A stretch of DNA of 64,000 nt, taken from contig DASVQF010000013.1 of assembly GCA_036389315.1 (NCBI GenBank), forward strand, positions 62,001 to 126,000, given 5' to 3'. The notes beneath the pieces are model-generated. The model worked only from the letters and a program-made list of their open reading frames with translations. It had not been told where the DNA came from and did not search any database. The DNA comes from DASQYE01 sp036389315. Its GTDB lineage: Bacteria > Acidobacteriota > Blastocatellia > Pyrinomonadales > Pyrinomonadaceae. The translations under genes and the position numbers were made by a program. Positions 1-8,277 of this stretch are shown here, one piece after another; positions within the stretch are counted from its first letter, which is position 1, and every line of letters begins with the position of its first letter.

Positions 1-2808
1 AAGAGCGGGGGCGGGCGCGGCCTTGAGCGTGCGCTGGACGAGCTGTGCCGCCGTTCCAGCGAGGCGATCACGGAAGGCTACGGCATCATCATCCTTTCAG
101 ACCGTGGCGTGACGGCAGAGCTTGCGCCCATCCCGGCACTGCTGGCCGTCTCCTGCATCCACCATCACCTGATTCGCGAGGGCACGCGCACGCAGGTCGG
201 CTTTTGTATAGAGAGCGGCGAGCCGCGCGAGGTGCATCATTTCGCGCTCCTTTTGGGCTACGGCGCGGCCGCGATCAATCCTTACCTCGCTTTCGAGACG
301 TTGGCCCACATGGTCGAGAGCGGGCAGATTGTCGGGGTGGACGAGCGCCAGGCTGTGGCGAACTACATCAAGGCCGTCAACAAAGGGGTCGTCAAGGTCA
401 TCTCGAAGATGGGCATCTCGACCATCCAGAGCTACTGCGGCGCGCAGATTTTCGAGGCCCTCGGACTCGACCAGGACTTGGTTGATCGCTACTTCACCTG
501 GACGCCTTCGCGCATCGGCGGCGTCTCGCTGGACGTGATAGCCGAAGAGGTCAGGCTGCAACACCGTAATGCTTTCCCCGAGCGCCAACTGAAGGAGCAG
601 TCCCTAGTGGTCGGCGGCCAGTACCAGTGGCGGCGCGAGGGCGAGTACCACCTCTTCAACCCCGAGACGATTCATAAGCTACAGCATGCCTGTCGGACTG
701 GCAGCTACAAATCTTTCAAAGAGTACAGCCGTCTCGTAGACGATCAGACGCGTCGGCTCTGCACGCTGCGCGGCTTGATGGAGCTGCGGCCCGCGACGGT
801 TGGGCCCATCCCTCTGGATGAAGTAGAACCCGTCGAAGAGATCGTCAAGCGCTTCAAGACGGGCGCGATGTCTTACGGCTCTATCAGTCGTGAAGCGCAC
901 GAAGCTTTAGCCATCGCGATGAACCGCATCGGGGGCCGCAGCAACACTGGCGAGGGCGGCGAAGACCCCGCGCGCTACCGCGTGGACGAGAACGGCGACT
1001 CGCGCAACAGCCGCATCAAGCAGGTCGCCTCGGGCCGCTTCGGCGTGACGAGCGACTACCTGGTTCATGCCGAAGAGCTACAGATCAAGATCGCGCAGGG
1101 CGCAAAGCCTGGCGAGGGCGGGCAGCTACCGGGCCACAAGGTCTATCCCTGGATTGCGCGCGTGCGCCACTCGACGCCGGGCGTTGGGCTCATCTCCCCG
1201 CCGCCGCATCACGACATCTACTCGATAGAAGATTTGGCCGAGCTGATCTACGACCTCAAGAACGCCAACCCGGAGGCGCGCATCAGCGTCAAGCTGGTCT
1301 CGGAAGTCGGCGTCGGCACGGTCGCGGCCGGTGTCGCCAAAGCCCACGCCGACGTGGTGCTCATCAGCGGCTACGACGGCGGCACGGGCGCATCGCCTTT
1401 GACCAGCATCAAGCACGCTGGCGTCCCCTGGGAGCTGGGCCTGGCCGAAACGCACCAGACGCTCCTCTTGAACAACCTCCGCTCTCGCATCACTGTCGAG
1501 ACGGACGGCCAGCTCAAGACGGGCCGCGACGTGGTGGTCGCGGCGCTGCTCGGGGCCGAAGAGTTCGGCTTTGCGACCGCGCCGCTCGTCGGTTTGGGCT
1601 GCATCATGATGAGGGTCTGCCACCTCAACACCTGTCCCGTCGGCGTCGCCACGCAAGACCCACGGCTTCGCGCCAGGTTCGCGGGCGACCCCGCGCACGT
1701 CGTCAACCTTATGCGCTTCATCGCCGAGGAGGTGCGCGAGTTGATGGCCGAGCTTGGCTTTCGCACCGTCAACGAAATGGTCGGCCGCCCCGAATGCTTA
1801 GAGATGCGCGCCGCCGTCGAGCAATGGAAAGCGCGCGGCTTGGACTTCTCGCAGATACTCTACCGGCCCGAAGTGCCCGAAAGCTTCGGCCGCTACAAGC
1901 AGGTCGCGCAGGAGCATGGGCTCGAAGAGTCGCTCGACAACACCACCCTGCTCGACCTGTGCAGGCCCGCGCTCGAAGAGGGCGAGAGCGTGCGGGCGAC
2001 GCTTCCGATCCGCAACGTCAATCGCGCCGTCGGCACGATGCTCGGCAGCCACATCACGCGCCGCTACGGCGCGGCAGGCTTGCCGCCCGACACCATCCAC
2101 TTGAAGTTCTTGGGCTCGGCCGGTCAGAGCTTCGGCGCGTTTGTGCCGCGTGGCCTGACGCTCTCGCTCGAAGGCGACGCCAACGACTACGTCGGCAAAG
2201 GGCTCTCGGGTGGGCGCGTCATCGTCTACCCGCCGCGCTCGGCCACGTTCGTCGCCGAAGAGAACGTGATTGTCGGAAACGTCGCGCTCTACGGAGCGAC
2301 CTCGGGCGAGGCTTACATCAACGGCGTGGCGGGCGAACGCTTCTGCGTGCGCAATAGCGGTGCGGCGGCGGTGGTCGAAGCGGTCGGCGATCACGGCTGC
2401 GAATATATGACGGGCGGGCGCGTCGTAGTGCTTGGGCCCACTGGCCGCAACTTCGCCGCCGGGATGTCGGGCGGCATCGCTTACGTGCTGGACGAGCAGG
2501 GCGACTTCGCGCGGCGCTGCAATCAAGAGATGGTCATGCTCACTTCGCTCGACGAGGCGTCGGAGATAGAGCTTGTCAAGGACATGATCTTTCGCCACGC
2601 CGAATCTACGGGCAGCCAGCGCGCGACGCAGGTGCTCCTCTCCTGGGACGAATATCTGCCCCGCTTCCGGCGCGTCATCCCGCACGACTACAAGCGCGTT
2701 CTGGACGCCCAGCGCCGGATGAGGGAGCGCGGCCTGACGGAAGAAGAAGCCGAGATGGCCGCCTTCGAGCTGAACTCGCACGACCTCGCACGGGTCGGAG
2801 GGAAATAA
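1..2808 (+). CDS. gltB: Glutamate synthase large subunit, 5'-truncated
   Basis: Large alpha subunit of NADPH-dependent glutamate synthase, which converts 2-oxoglutarate plus glutamine to two glutamates with GltD. The reading frame is open from base 1 (KSGGGRGLERALDEL...), so the gene begins upstream of the window and the glutaminase (GATase type 2) domain is not visible. What remains is the central domain (about bases 100-600), the FMN-binding TIM barrel (about 800-1770), and the C-terminal GXGXG beta-helix domain. The 3Fe-4S cysteines appear as C-x5-C-x4-C in GCIMMRVCHLNTCPVG near 1600-1635, and the loop SGYDGGTGASP typical of the FMN domain is present. The stop is followed after a few bases by a heptad inverted-repeat element and then gltD, so co-transcription with gltD is likely. 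Family assignment is very secure. Confidence 0.97.
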   Translation, partial: KSGGGRGLERALDELCRRSSEAITEGYGIIILSDRGVTAELAPIPALLAVSCIHHHLIREGTRTQVGFCIESGEPREVHHFALLLGYGAAAINPYLAFETLAHMVESGQIVGVDERQAVANYIKAVNKGVVKVISKMGISTIQSYCGAQIFEALGLDQDLVDRYFTWTPSRIGGVSLDVIAEEVRLQHRNAFPERQLKEQSLVVGGQYQWRREGEYHLFNPETIHKLQHACRTGSYKSFKEYSRLVDDQTRRLCTLRGLMELRPATVGPIPLDEVEPVEEIVKRFKTGAMSYGSISREAHEALAIAMNRIGGRSNTGEGGEDPARYRVDENGDSRNSRIKQVASGRFGVTSDYLVHAEELQIKIAQGAKPGEGGQLPGHKVYPWIARVRHSTPGVGLISPPPHHDIYSIEDLAELIYDLKNANPEARISVKLVSEVGVGTVAAGVAKAHADVVLISGYDGGTGASPLTSIKHAGVPWELGLAETHQTLLLNNLRSRITVETDGQLKTGRDVVVAALLGAEEFGFATAPLVGLGCIMMRVCHLNTCPVGVATQDPRLRARFAGDPAHVVNLMRFIAEEVRELMAELGFRTVNEMVGRPECLEMRAAVEQWKARGLDFSQILYRPEVPESFGRYKQVAQEHGLEESLDNTTLLDLCRPALEEGESVRATLPIRNVNRAVGTMLGSHITRRYGAAGLPPDTIHLKFLGSAGQSFGAFVPRGLTLSLEGDANDYVGKGLSGGRVIVYPPRSATFVAEENVIVGNVALYGATSGEAYINGVAGERFCVRNSGAAAVVEAVGDHGCEYMTGGRVVVLGPTGRNFAAGMSGGIAYVLDEQGDFARRCNQEMVMLTSLDEASEIELVKDMIFRHAESTGSQRATQVLLSWDEYLPRFRRVIPHDYKRVLDAQRRMRERGLTEEEAEMAAFELNSHDLARVGGK

Positions 2809-2811
2809 AGC

Positions 2812-2892
2812 AGTGATGAGTGACAAGGGACGAGTGACAAGCTTTTTTGTCTTTAACTCGTCACTCGTCACTCATCACTCGTCACTGAATTT
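2812..2892. repeat. Heptad-repeat inverted element E1 (gltB-gltD gap)
   Basis: Fills the gltB-gltD gap. The left arm is a run of imperfect 7-mers (GTGATGA, GTGACAA, GGGACGA, GTGACAA). The right arm is the inverse (CGTCACT, CGTCACT, CATCACT, CGTCACT). The two flank a centre containing AAGCTTTTTTG. The arms can fold into a long hairpin. The element ends in GTCACTGAATTT directly before the gltD ATG, leaving no recognisable Shine-Dalgarno. Five related elements occur in the window. Confidence 0.85.
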
Positions 2893-4377
2893 ATGGGTAA
2901 GCCGACAGGATTCATGGAATACACGCGGACGCTCCCAGTAGTGCGGCCTCCGGCCGAGCGCGTCGCGGACTGGGCGGAGTTTCATGGGCACGAGCCGGAA
3001 GAGGGCTTGCGCGAGCAGGGCGCACGCTGCATGGATTGCGGCGTGCCCTTCTGTCATACGGGCCAGCTCATCGAGGGACTGGCGGCGGGCTGTCCCGTCA
3101 ATAATCTGATTCCGGAGTGGAACGACCTGGTTTATCGCGGGCGCTGGCGCGAGGCGCTGGACAGGCTGCACCTGACCAATAATTTTCCGGAGTTCACGGG
3201 CCGCGTCTGCCCTGCGCCGTGCGAGGGTTCGTGCGTGCTCGGCATCAACGATTCGCCCGTCACCATTAAGAACATCGAGCAGGCGATCATTGACAAAGGC
3301 TTCGCGGCGGGCTGGGTCTTGCCGGAGCGTCCGAGTGTCCGCACGGGCAAGCGTGTTGCAGTCATAGGCTCCGGGCCCGCCGGGCTCGCCTGCGCCGCGC
3401 AGCTCAACCGCGCAGGTCATCTCGTCACGGTCTTCGAGCGCGCAGACCGTGTGGGCGGCCTGCTCATGTACGGCATCCCGAACATGAAACTGGAAAAAAG
3501 TGTGGTCGAGCGCCGCGTCTCGCTGTTGGCCCAGGAGGGCATAGAGTTCGTCACGGGCAAAGAGGTGGGCCGGGACTGCGCGACCGATCAATTGATGGCC
3601 GAGTTCGATGCCGTAGTCCTCTGCGGAGGCGCGGCGCGCGCGCGCGACCTTCAGGTAGATGGCCGTCACTTGCGGGGCATACACTTAGCCATGGAGTTCC
3701 TGCACGCCAATACCAAGAGCCTCCTCGACAGTAATCACGAAGACGGCCTGTACCTGTCTGCGAAGGACAGCGACGTGATCGTGATCGGCGGCGGAGACAC
3801 GGGCACGGACTGCGTTGCGACGGCCATGCGCCACGGCTGCCGGAGCCTGGTTCAATTTGAAATCCTGGGGAGGCCGCCTGACTCTCGCGCGCCCGATAAC
3901 CCCTGGCCGCAATGGCCGAAGGTCTACCGGATGGACTATGGACAGGAGGAGGCGGCCGCGCGCTTTGGCCATGACCCGCGCGCCTACTCCGTCGTGACCA
4001 AACGTTTCCTCGGCGATCACTCGGGGAGTGTGCGCGCCGTGCTGACGGCGCAGGTCGAATGGGCCACAGGCGAAGGCGGCCGCGCCGTGCCGCGAGAGAT
4101 TCCGGGCACGGAAAGAGAGTGGCCCGCTAAGCTCGTCCTGCTCGCGCTCGGGTTCCTGGGCCCGGAGACGGGCGGGCTCCTGGCTCAGCTCGGCGTCCGC
4201 GTTGACGAGCGCGGCAACGTCTCGGTGGACGAAGAGAAACGGACGAGCGTGCCCAAAGTCTTTGCCGCAGGCGACATGGCGCGTGGGCAATCCTTAGTCG
4301 TCTGGGCCATCGCCGACGGAAGGCGGGCGGCGCGCGGCGTTGACCGTTTCCTGATGGGAGAGACGGCGCTGCCGTAA
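2893..4377 (+). CDS. gltD: Glutamate synthase small subunit
   Basis: Beta subunit of glutamate synthase (494 aa), which feeds electrons from NADPH through FAD and 4Fe-4S clusters to GltB. The N-terminal ferredoxin-like region has cysteines at about 46, 49, 54 and 67, and then 106, 110 and 114. The FAD dinucleotide fold is at KRVAVIGSGPAGLACAA (about 153-169), and the NADPH fold is at VIVIGGGDTGTDC (about 296-308). The length is normal for the family. The ATG sits immediately after the right arm of element E1 with no obvious ribosome-binding site. Translation may therefore depend on coupling to gltB or on the repeat RNA; this is inference. Confidence 0.97.
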   Translation: MGKPTGFMEYTRTLPVVRPPAERVADWAEFHGHEPEEGLREQGARCMDCGVPFCHTGQLIEGLAAGCPVNNLIPEWNDLVYRGRWREALDRLHLTNNFPEFTGRVCPAPCEGSCVLGINDSPVTIKNIEQAIIDKGFAAGWVLPERPSVRTGKRVAVIGSGPAGLACAAQLNRAGHLVTVFERADRVGGLLMYGIPNMKLEKSVVERRVSLLAQEGIEFVTGKEVGRDCATDQLMAEFDAVVLCGGAARARDLQVDGRHLRGIHLAMEFLHANTKSLLDSNHEDGLYLSAKDSDVIVIGGGDTGTDCVATAMRHGCRSLVQFEILGRPPDSRAPDNPWPQWPKVYRMDYGQEEAAARFGHDPRAYSVVTKRFLGDHSGSVRAVLTAQVEWATGEGGRAVPREIPGTEREWPAKLVLLALGFLGPETGGLLAQLGVRVDERGNVSVDEEKRTSVPKVFAAGDMARGQSLVVWAIADGRRAARGVDRFLMGETALP

Positions 4378-4394
4378 GCACAGAAGGGAAGCAC

Positions 4395-6179
4395 ATGAGC
4401 ACACAGCAGGCGATTCTGACGAAGAACATCAAGGCGGCAGCGACGCAGGCCGAGCAGCAGCGTATGCCGCGCGGGGCCGAGGTCTTGATGGACGCTCTCG
4501 CGCACGAGGGTGTGGACTCTATCTTCGGCTATCCGGGCGGAGCCGTCCTGCACATCTACGACGAGTTGTGGCGAGTGCGAGACCGCATCACTCACTATCT
4601 GGTGCGTCATGAGCAGGGCGCAGTCCACATGGCCGAAGGCTATGCGCGCGCGTCCGGAAGAGTGGGCGTGGCCCTTGTGACTTCGGGCCCAGGCGCGACC
4701 AACGCCGTGACCGGCATCGCCAACGCCTACATGGATTCGACTCCGATTGTCGTCATCACGGGGCAGGTTCCGCTGCCTCTGATCGGGACAGACGCTTTCC
4801 AGGAAGTTGACACCGTCGGCATCACCCGGCCCTGTGTGAAGCACAACTATCTGGTGCGCGACGTGCGCGACCTGGCGGGCATCGTTCACGAAGCCTTTCA
4901 CCTGGCGCGCTCGGGCCGGCCCGGCCCGGTCGTGATAGACATTCCGAAGGATGTATCGGCCGCCCCTGCTCCTTACTCAAGGCTTGAGCACATCAGCTTT
5001 CCCTGTGTCGAGCGCAACACGCCGCCTCGCTTGCAAGCCGTCAGCGTCGCCGCTTCAGCCATCCTGCGCGCGCGTCGCCCGGTGCTCTACGTCGGCGGCG
5101 GGATAGTCAATTCCGGCGCGGCTGCGGCCCTGCGCACCTTTGCCGAAGAGTTGCAGATACCCGTCACGCCGACTTTGATGGGCCTCGGCGGCTTCCCTTC
5201 GGCGCATCCGCTCTCTTTGGGCATGCTCGGCATGCACGGAACCTACGCGGCCAACATGGCCGTCGCCGAAAGCGACCTGCTCGTAGCCGTCGGCGTGCGC
5301 TTCGACGACCGCGTGACGGGAAAGCTCTCGACCTTTGCGCCCCGCGCGCGCGTCATACACATAGACATAGACCCGGCCAACATCGGCAAGAATCGCGCGC
5401 CCGAGCTTTCACTCACCGCAGACGCGCACGACGCGCTGCAAGCACTCTACAGTGAAGTGCAGGCGCGCGGGCCCGTAGAGCTTTCCGAGAGCATCAAGGG
5501 TCGCGCGCTTTGGTGGGAGCGCCTGCGCACCTGGCAGCGCGAGCAGCCCTTGCGCTTTTCGGGCTCCACCGAACAGATCAAGCCGCAGAACGTCATCCGC
5601 GAGCTTCACAGCCTGACCGAAGGCGAGGCCATCATTGCGACCGACGTGGGCCAACATCAGATGTGGGCCGCGCAGTTCTATCCGTTCAAGAGGTCGCGGC
5701 AGTGGATTACGAGCGGGGGATTGGGCGCGATGGGCTTCGGTCTTCCGGCGGCCATCGGCGCGCAGCTCGCAATGCGCGGTGAGCAGGTCATAGCGGTCGT
5801 CGGCGACGGCGGTTTTCAGATGACCAATCAAGAGCTGGCGACGGCCGTGCAGTATGACGTGCCGGTCAAAGTGTTGGTGATGAACAACGGCTATCTGGGG
5901 ATGGTGCGGCAATGGCAGGAGATGTTCTACGAGCGCGCCTATTCGGAGGTTGATCTCTCGGTCTCGCCGGATTTCGTCAAGCTGGCGGAAGCCTACGGAG
6001 CCCTCGGCCTCAGGGCCGAGCGCCCCGAAGAGTTGCGCGAAGTCCTCGAAACCGCGCTCTCATACAAAGGCGTCGCCGTCGTAGATGTCGTCGTCTCAAA
6101 GGAAGAGAACGTCTTCCCGATTGTCCCCGCCGGAGCCAACTCCCGCGACATGATAACGGCAGTGGCGAGTGACAAGTGA
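4395..6179 (+). CDS. ilvB: Acetolactate synthase, large (catalytic) subunit
   Basis: Thiamine-diphosphate enzyme that condenses pyruvate with pyruvate or 2-oxobutyrate, the first common step of valine/leucine/isoleucine synthesis. At 594 aa it has the usual length. Visible motifs are FGYPGGAVLHIYDEL (about 44-58), the ThDP-activating Glu in RHEQGA (about E73), and the ThDP/Mg motif starting GDGGFQMTN (about 471) ending in MNNGYLGMVRQW. An AAGGGA-like ribosome-binding site precedes the ATG. The gene lies 17 bp behind gltD and immediately before ilvN. The last codons (VASDK, stop) are already part of heptad element E2, so the repeat has supplied the C-terminus. Confidence 0.97.
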   Translation: MSTQQAILTKNIKAAATQAEQQRMPRGAEVLMDALAHEGVDSIFGYPGGAVLHIYDELWRVRDRITHYLVRHEQGAVHMAEGYARASGRVGVALVTSGPGATNAVTGIANAYMDSTPIVVITGQVPLPLIGTDAFQEVDTVGITRPCVKHNYLVRDVRDLAGIVHEAFHLARSGRPGPVVIDIPKDVSAAPAPYSRLEHISFPCVERNTPPRLQAVSVAASAILRARRPVLYVGGGIVNSGAAAALRTFAEELQIPVTPTLMGLGGFPSAHPLSLGMLGMHGTYAANMAVAESDLLVAVGVRFDDRVTGKLSTFAPRARVIHIDIDPANIGKNRAPELSLTADAHDALQALYSEVQARGPVELSESIKGRALWWERLRTWQREQPLRFSGSTEQIKPQNVIRELHSLTEGEAIIATDVGQHQMWAAQFYPFKRSRQWITSGGLGAMGFGLPAAIGAQLAMRGEQVIAVVGDGGFQMTNQELATAVQYDVPVKVLVMNNGYLGMVRQWQEMFYERAYSEVDLSVSPDFVKLAEAYGALGLRAERPEELREVLETALSYKGVAVVDVVVSKEENVFPIVPAGANSRDMITAVASDK

Positions 6180-6240
6180 CGAGTGGCAAGCTGGAAGAAA
6201 GCTTTTCTCTCGTCACTCGCCACTTGTCACTGAATTTAAT
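6161..6240. repeat. Heptad-repeat inverted element E2 (ilvB-ilvN junction)
   Basis: Imperfect 7-mers GTGGCGA, GTGACAA, GTGACGA and GTGGCAA are followed by a centre (AGCTGGAAGAAAGCTT) and an inverted set (CGTCACT, CGCCACT, TGTCACT). It starts inside the ilvB coding region and supplies its TGA. It ends in GTCACTGAATTTA next to the ilvN ATG, matching the right end of E1 almost exactly. Confidence 0.85.
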
Positions 6241-6816
6241 ATGCGTCATACGCTTTCCATTGTTGTTGCAGACCAGCCGGGCGAGCTTTCGCGTATCGTC
6301 GGGCTCTTTAGCGCGCGCGGCTTCAATATCGAGACGGTCTCTGTGGGCCAGACGCCCGATGCGCGGTGGTCGCGCGTGACGGTCGTGACGCGCGGCGACG
6401 ACCGCACGATTGAGCAGATCGTCAAGCAATGCTCGCGACTGGCGCGCGTGCGCGAAGTGCAGGACATCACGCTCAGGCCCCACATCGAGCGCGAGATGGC
6501 TTTGATCGATGTCGAAGCCCCGCAGGGCGCTGCGCGCCAGGAATTGCTCAGCCTCGTCGGCGTCTTTCGCGCCAAGGTCGTAGACATTTCGCAGGCGCGC
6601 ATGATTATCGAAGCTTCGGGCAACAAGGAGAAGGTCGAGGCTTTCATAGAGCTGCTGCGCCCGCTCGGGATACGCGACATCACCCGCACGGGCTGCATCG
6701 CCATCGGGCGGCTCTCGGCCACTGTCAACACAGAAGCCAACACGGACGAGCGAGAAGACTATCTCTATCAGGACAGGCTCGGCGAGATTACGTTTGAAGA
6801 GACAGTACCCGAATAA
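6241..6816 (+). CDS. ilvN: Acetolactate synthase, small (regulatory) subunit
   Basis: Regulatory subunit that activates IlvB and normally confers valine feedback inhibition. The protein is about 191 aa. The ACT domain is at the start (HTLSIVVADQPGELSRIVGLF, then RGFNIETVSVGQT) and a second ACT-like C-terminal domain follows. The start is placed at 6241 because the frame open upstream (from 6169) is only translated heptad repeat, while MRHTLSIVV matches the family start. No ribosome-binding site is evident between the repeat and the ATG. Gene order ilvB-ilvN-ilvC is the common one. Confidence 0.95.
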   Translation: MRHTLSIVVADQPGELSRIVGLFSARGFNIETVSVGQTPDARWSRVTVVTRGDDRTIEQIVKQCSRLARVREVQDITLRPHIEREMALIDVEAPQGAARQELLSLVGVFRAKVVDISQARMIIEASGNKEKVEAFIELLRPLGIRDITRTGCIAIGRLSATVNTEANTDEREDYLYQDRLGEITFEETVPE

Positions 6817-6845
6817 ATCTTTAACCATTTAATGAGGAGCTAAGC

Positions 6846-7862
6846 ATGAAAGTTTATTACGACAGAGATGCCAGCCTGGGCGCTTTGCGCGAAAGGCAGA
6901 TCGCCGTCATCGGCTACGGCAGCCAGGGCTTCGCACAATCCAACAACCTGCACGAATCTGGCTGCAAGGTGACGGTGGGCCTGCGCTCCGATAGCCCTTC
7001 GCGCGCGAAGGCCGAAGAGGCTGGCCTTCGGGTCAGGCCCGTGGCCGAGGCTGCGGCCGAAGCCGACATCGTGATGATGCTCGTCCCAGACGAGCAAGCG
7101 CCGGAGGTCTACGCGCGCGAGATCGCCGAGTCAATGACTCCGGGCAAATACCTGGCCTTCTCGCACGGCTTCTCGATTCATTACGGCTTCATCAAGCCGC
7201 CCGAGGAGACTGCTGTTTTTATGGTCGCGCCGAAGGGGCCGGGCCATCTGGTGCGCCACGAATACAGGCGCGGCGCGGGCGTCCCCTGCCTACTCGCTGT
7301 GCATCAAGACCCGACGGGCGACACCCGGCAGACGGGGCTCGCCTACGCCTCGGCCATCGGCGGCGGGCGCGCAGGCATCATCGAGACCAGCTTTCGCGAA
7401 GAGACCGAGACAGACCTCTTCGGCGAGCAGGCGGTGTTGTGCGGCGGGCTGACCTCGCTCATCAAAGCCGGCTTCGAGACCTTAGTCGAAGCGGGCTACG
7501 CGCCCGAGATGGCCTACTTCGAGTGCCTGCATGAGATGAAGCTGATCGTTGATCTGATGTACGAGGGCGGCATCTCTGAGATGCGCTACTCGATCTCGAA
7601 TACGGCGCAGTACGGCGACATGACGCGTGGGCCCATCGTCGTCAACGACGAGACGAAGCGGCGCATGCAGGGCGTGCTGGCGGAGATTCAATCGGGCGCG
7701 TTCGCGCGCGAGTGGATGAGAGAGAGCGGCAACGGGCGGAAACGCTTTGCTGAGTTGGAAGCCAGAACCAGGGAGCATCAGATCGAGCGGGTCGGAGCGG
7801 GCTTGCGCGAGATGATGCCGTGGCTCGCGCAAGGAAGACTCGTGGACAAGGCTAAGAATTAA
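6846..7862 (+). CDS. ilvC: Ketol-acid reductoisomerase
   Basis: Converts 2-acetolactate or 2-aceto-2-hydroxybutyrate to the dihydroxy acids with NADPH and Mg2+. At 338 aa it is a class I (short) enzyme. The Rossmann motif GYGSQGFAQSNNLHESG lies near residues 21-37, and an S-x-S-type NADPH loop follows (LRSDSPSRAK). The metal-binding C-terminal domain includes FGEQAVLCGG and ECLHEMKLIVDLMYEGG. A good ribosome-binding site (GAGGAG) lies about 7 bp before the ATG, and ilvN ends 29 bp upstream. Confidence 0.98.
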   Translation: MKVYYDRDASLGALRERQIAVIGYGSQGFAQSNNLHESGCKVTVGLRSDSPSRAKAEEAGLRVRPVAEAAAEADIVMMLVPDEQAPEVYAREIAESMTPGKYLAFSHGFSIHYGFIKPPEETAVFMVAPKGPGHLVRHEYRRGAGVPCLLAVHQDPTGDTRQTGLAYASAIGGGRAGIIETSFREETETDLFGEQAVLCGGLTSLIKAGFETLVEAGYAPEMAYFECLHEMKLIVDLMYEGGISEMRYSISNTAQYGDMTRGPIVVNDETKRRMQGVLAEIQSGAFAREWMRESGNGRKRFAELEARTREHQIERVGAGLREMMPWLAQGRLVDKAKN

Positions 7863-7887
7863 GGGAGAAGTTAAGGAGGCAAGGGAA

Positions 7888-8262
7888 ATGGGTTTTTACG
7901 ATTGGGACAGGATGAAGGCGGAAGAGATTTCGGGGCTGTACCTGAGAAAGATTGCCATCGGCGAAAACATCACAGTGGCGCGCGTGGAGGTGCGCGGCGG
8001 CGCGATCACTCACGCGCACCGGCACGAGAACGAAGAGATGATCCTGGTGCTCAAGGGCGTGTGGCGCTTTTATCTGCCGGGCGGCGAGGTGACGCTCTCT
8101 GCCAACCAGATGCTCAGCATTCCGCCCGGCGTCGAGCACTCTTCCGAAGCTCTCGAAGACACCGTGGCCTTAGACATCTGCGCGCCCGTGCGCCGCGATT
8201 GGGTCACTGGCTCAGACCGCCCGCTGCACACAGACCCGGATCAATCTCTGTGGGCCGTGTAA
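7888..8262 (+). CDS. Small cupin-domain protein
   Basis: A 124-aa single-domain cupin. Cupin motif 1 is seen as GGAITHAHRHENEEMILVLKG (H-x3-H with a downstream Glu pair), and motif 2 as PPGVEHSSEAL. It therefore probably holds a divalent metal. There is no signal peptide, so it should be cytosolic. A strong AAGGAGG site precedes the ATG. It lies between ilvC and proB, which suggests a housekeeping or metabolic role, but no substrate can be read from the sequence. Similar short cupins are often annotated only as cupin domain-containing protein. Confidence 0.8.
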   Translation: MGFYDWDRMKAEEISGLYLRKIAIGENITVARVEVRGGAITHAHRHENEEMILVLKGVWRFYLPGGEVTLSANQMLSIPPGVEHSSEALEDTVALDICAPVRRDWVTGSDRPLHTDPDQSLWAV

Positions 8263-8277
8263 AGGCACGACCGCCGA

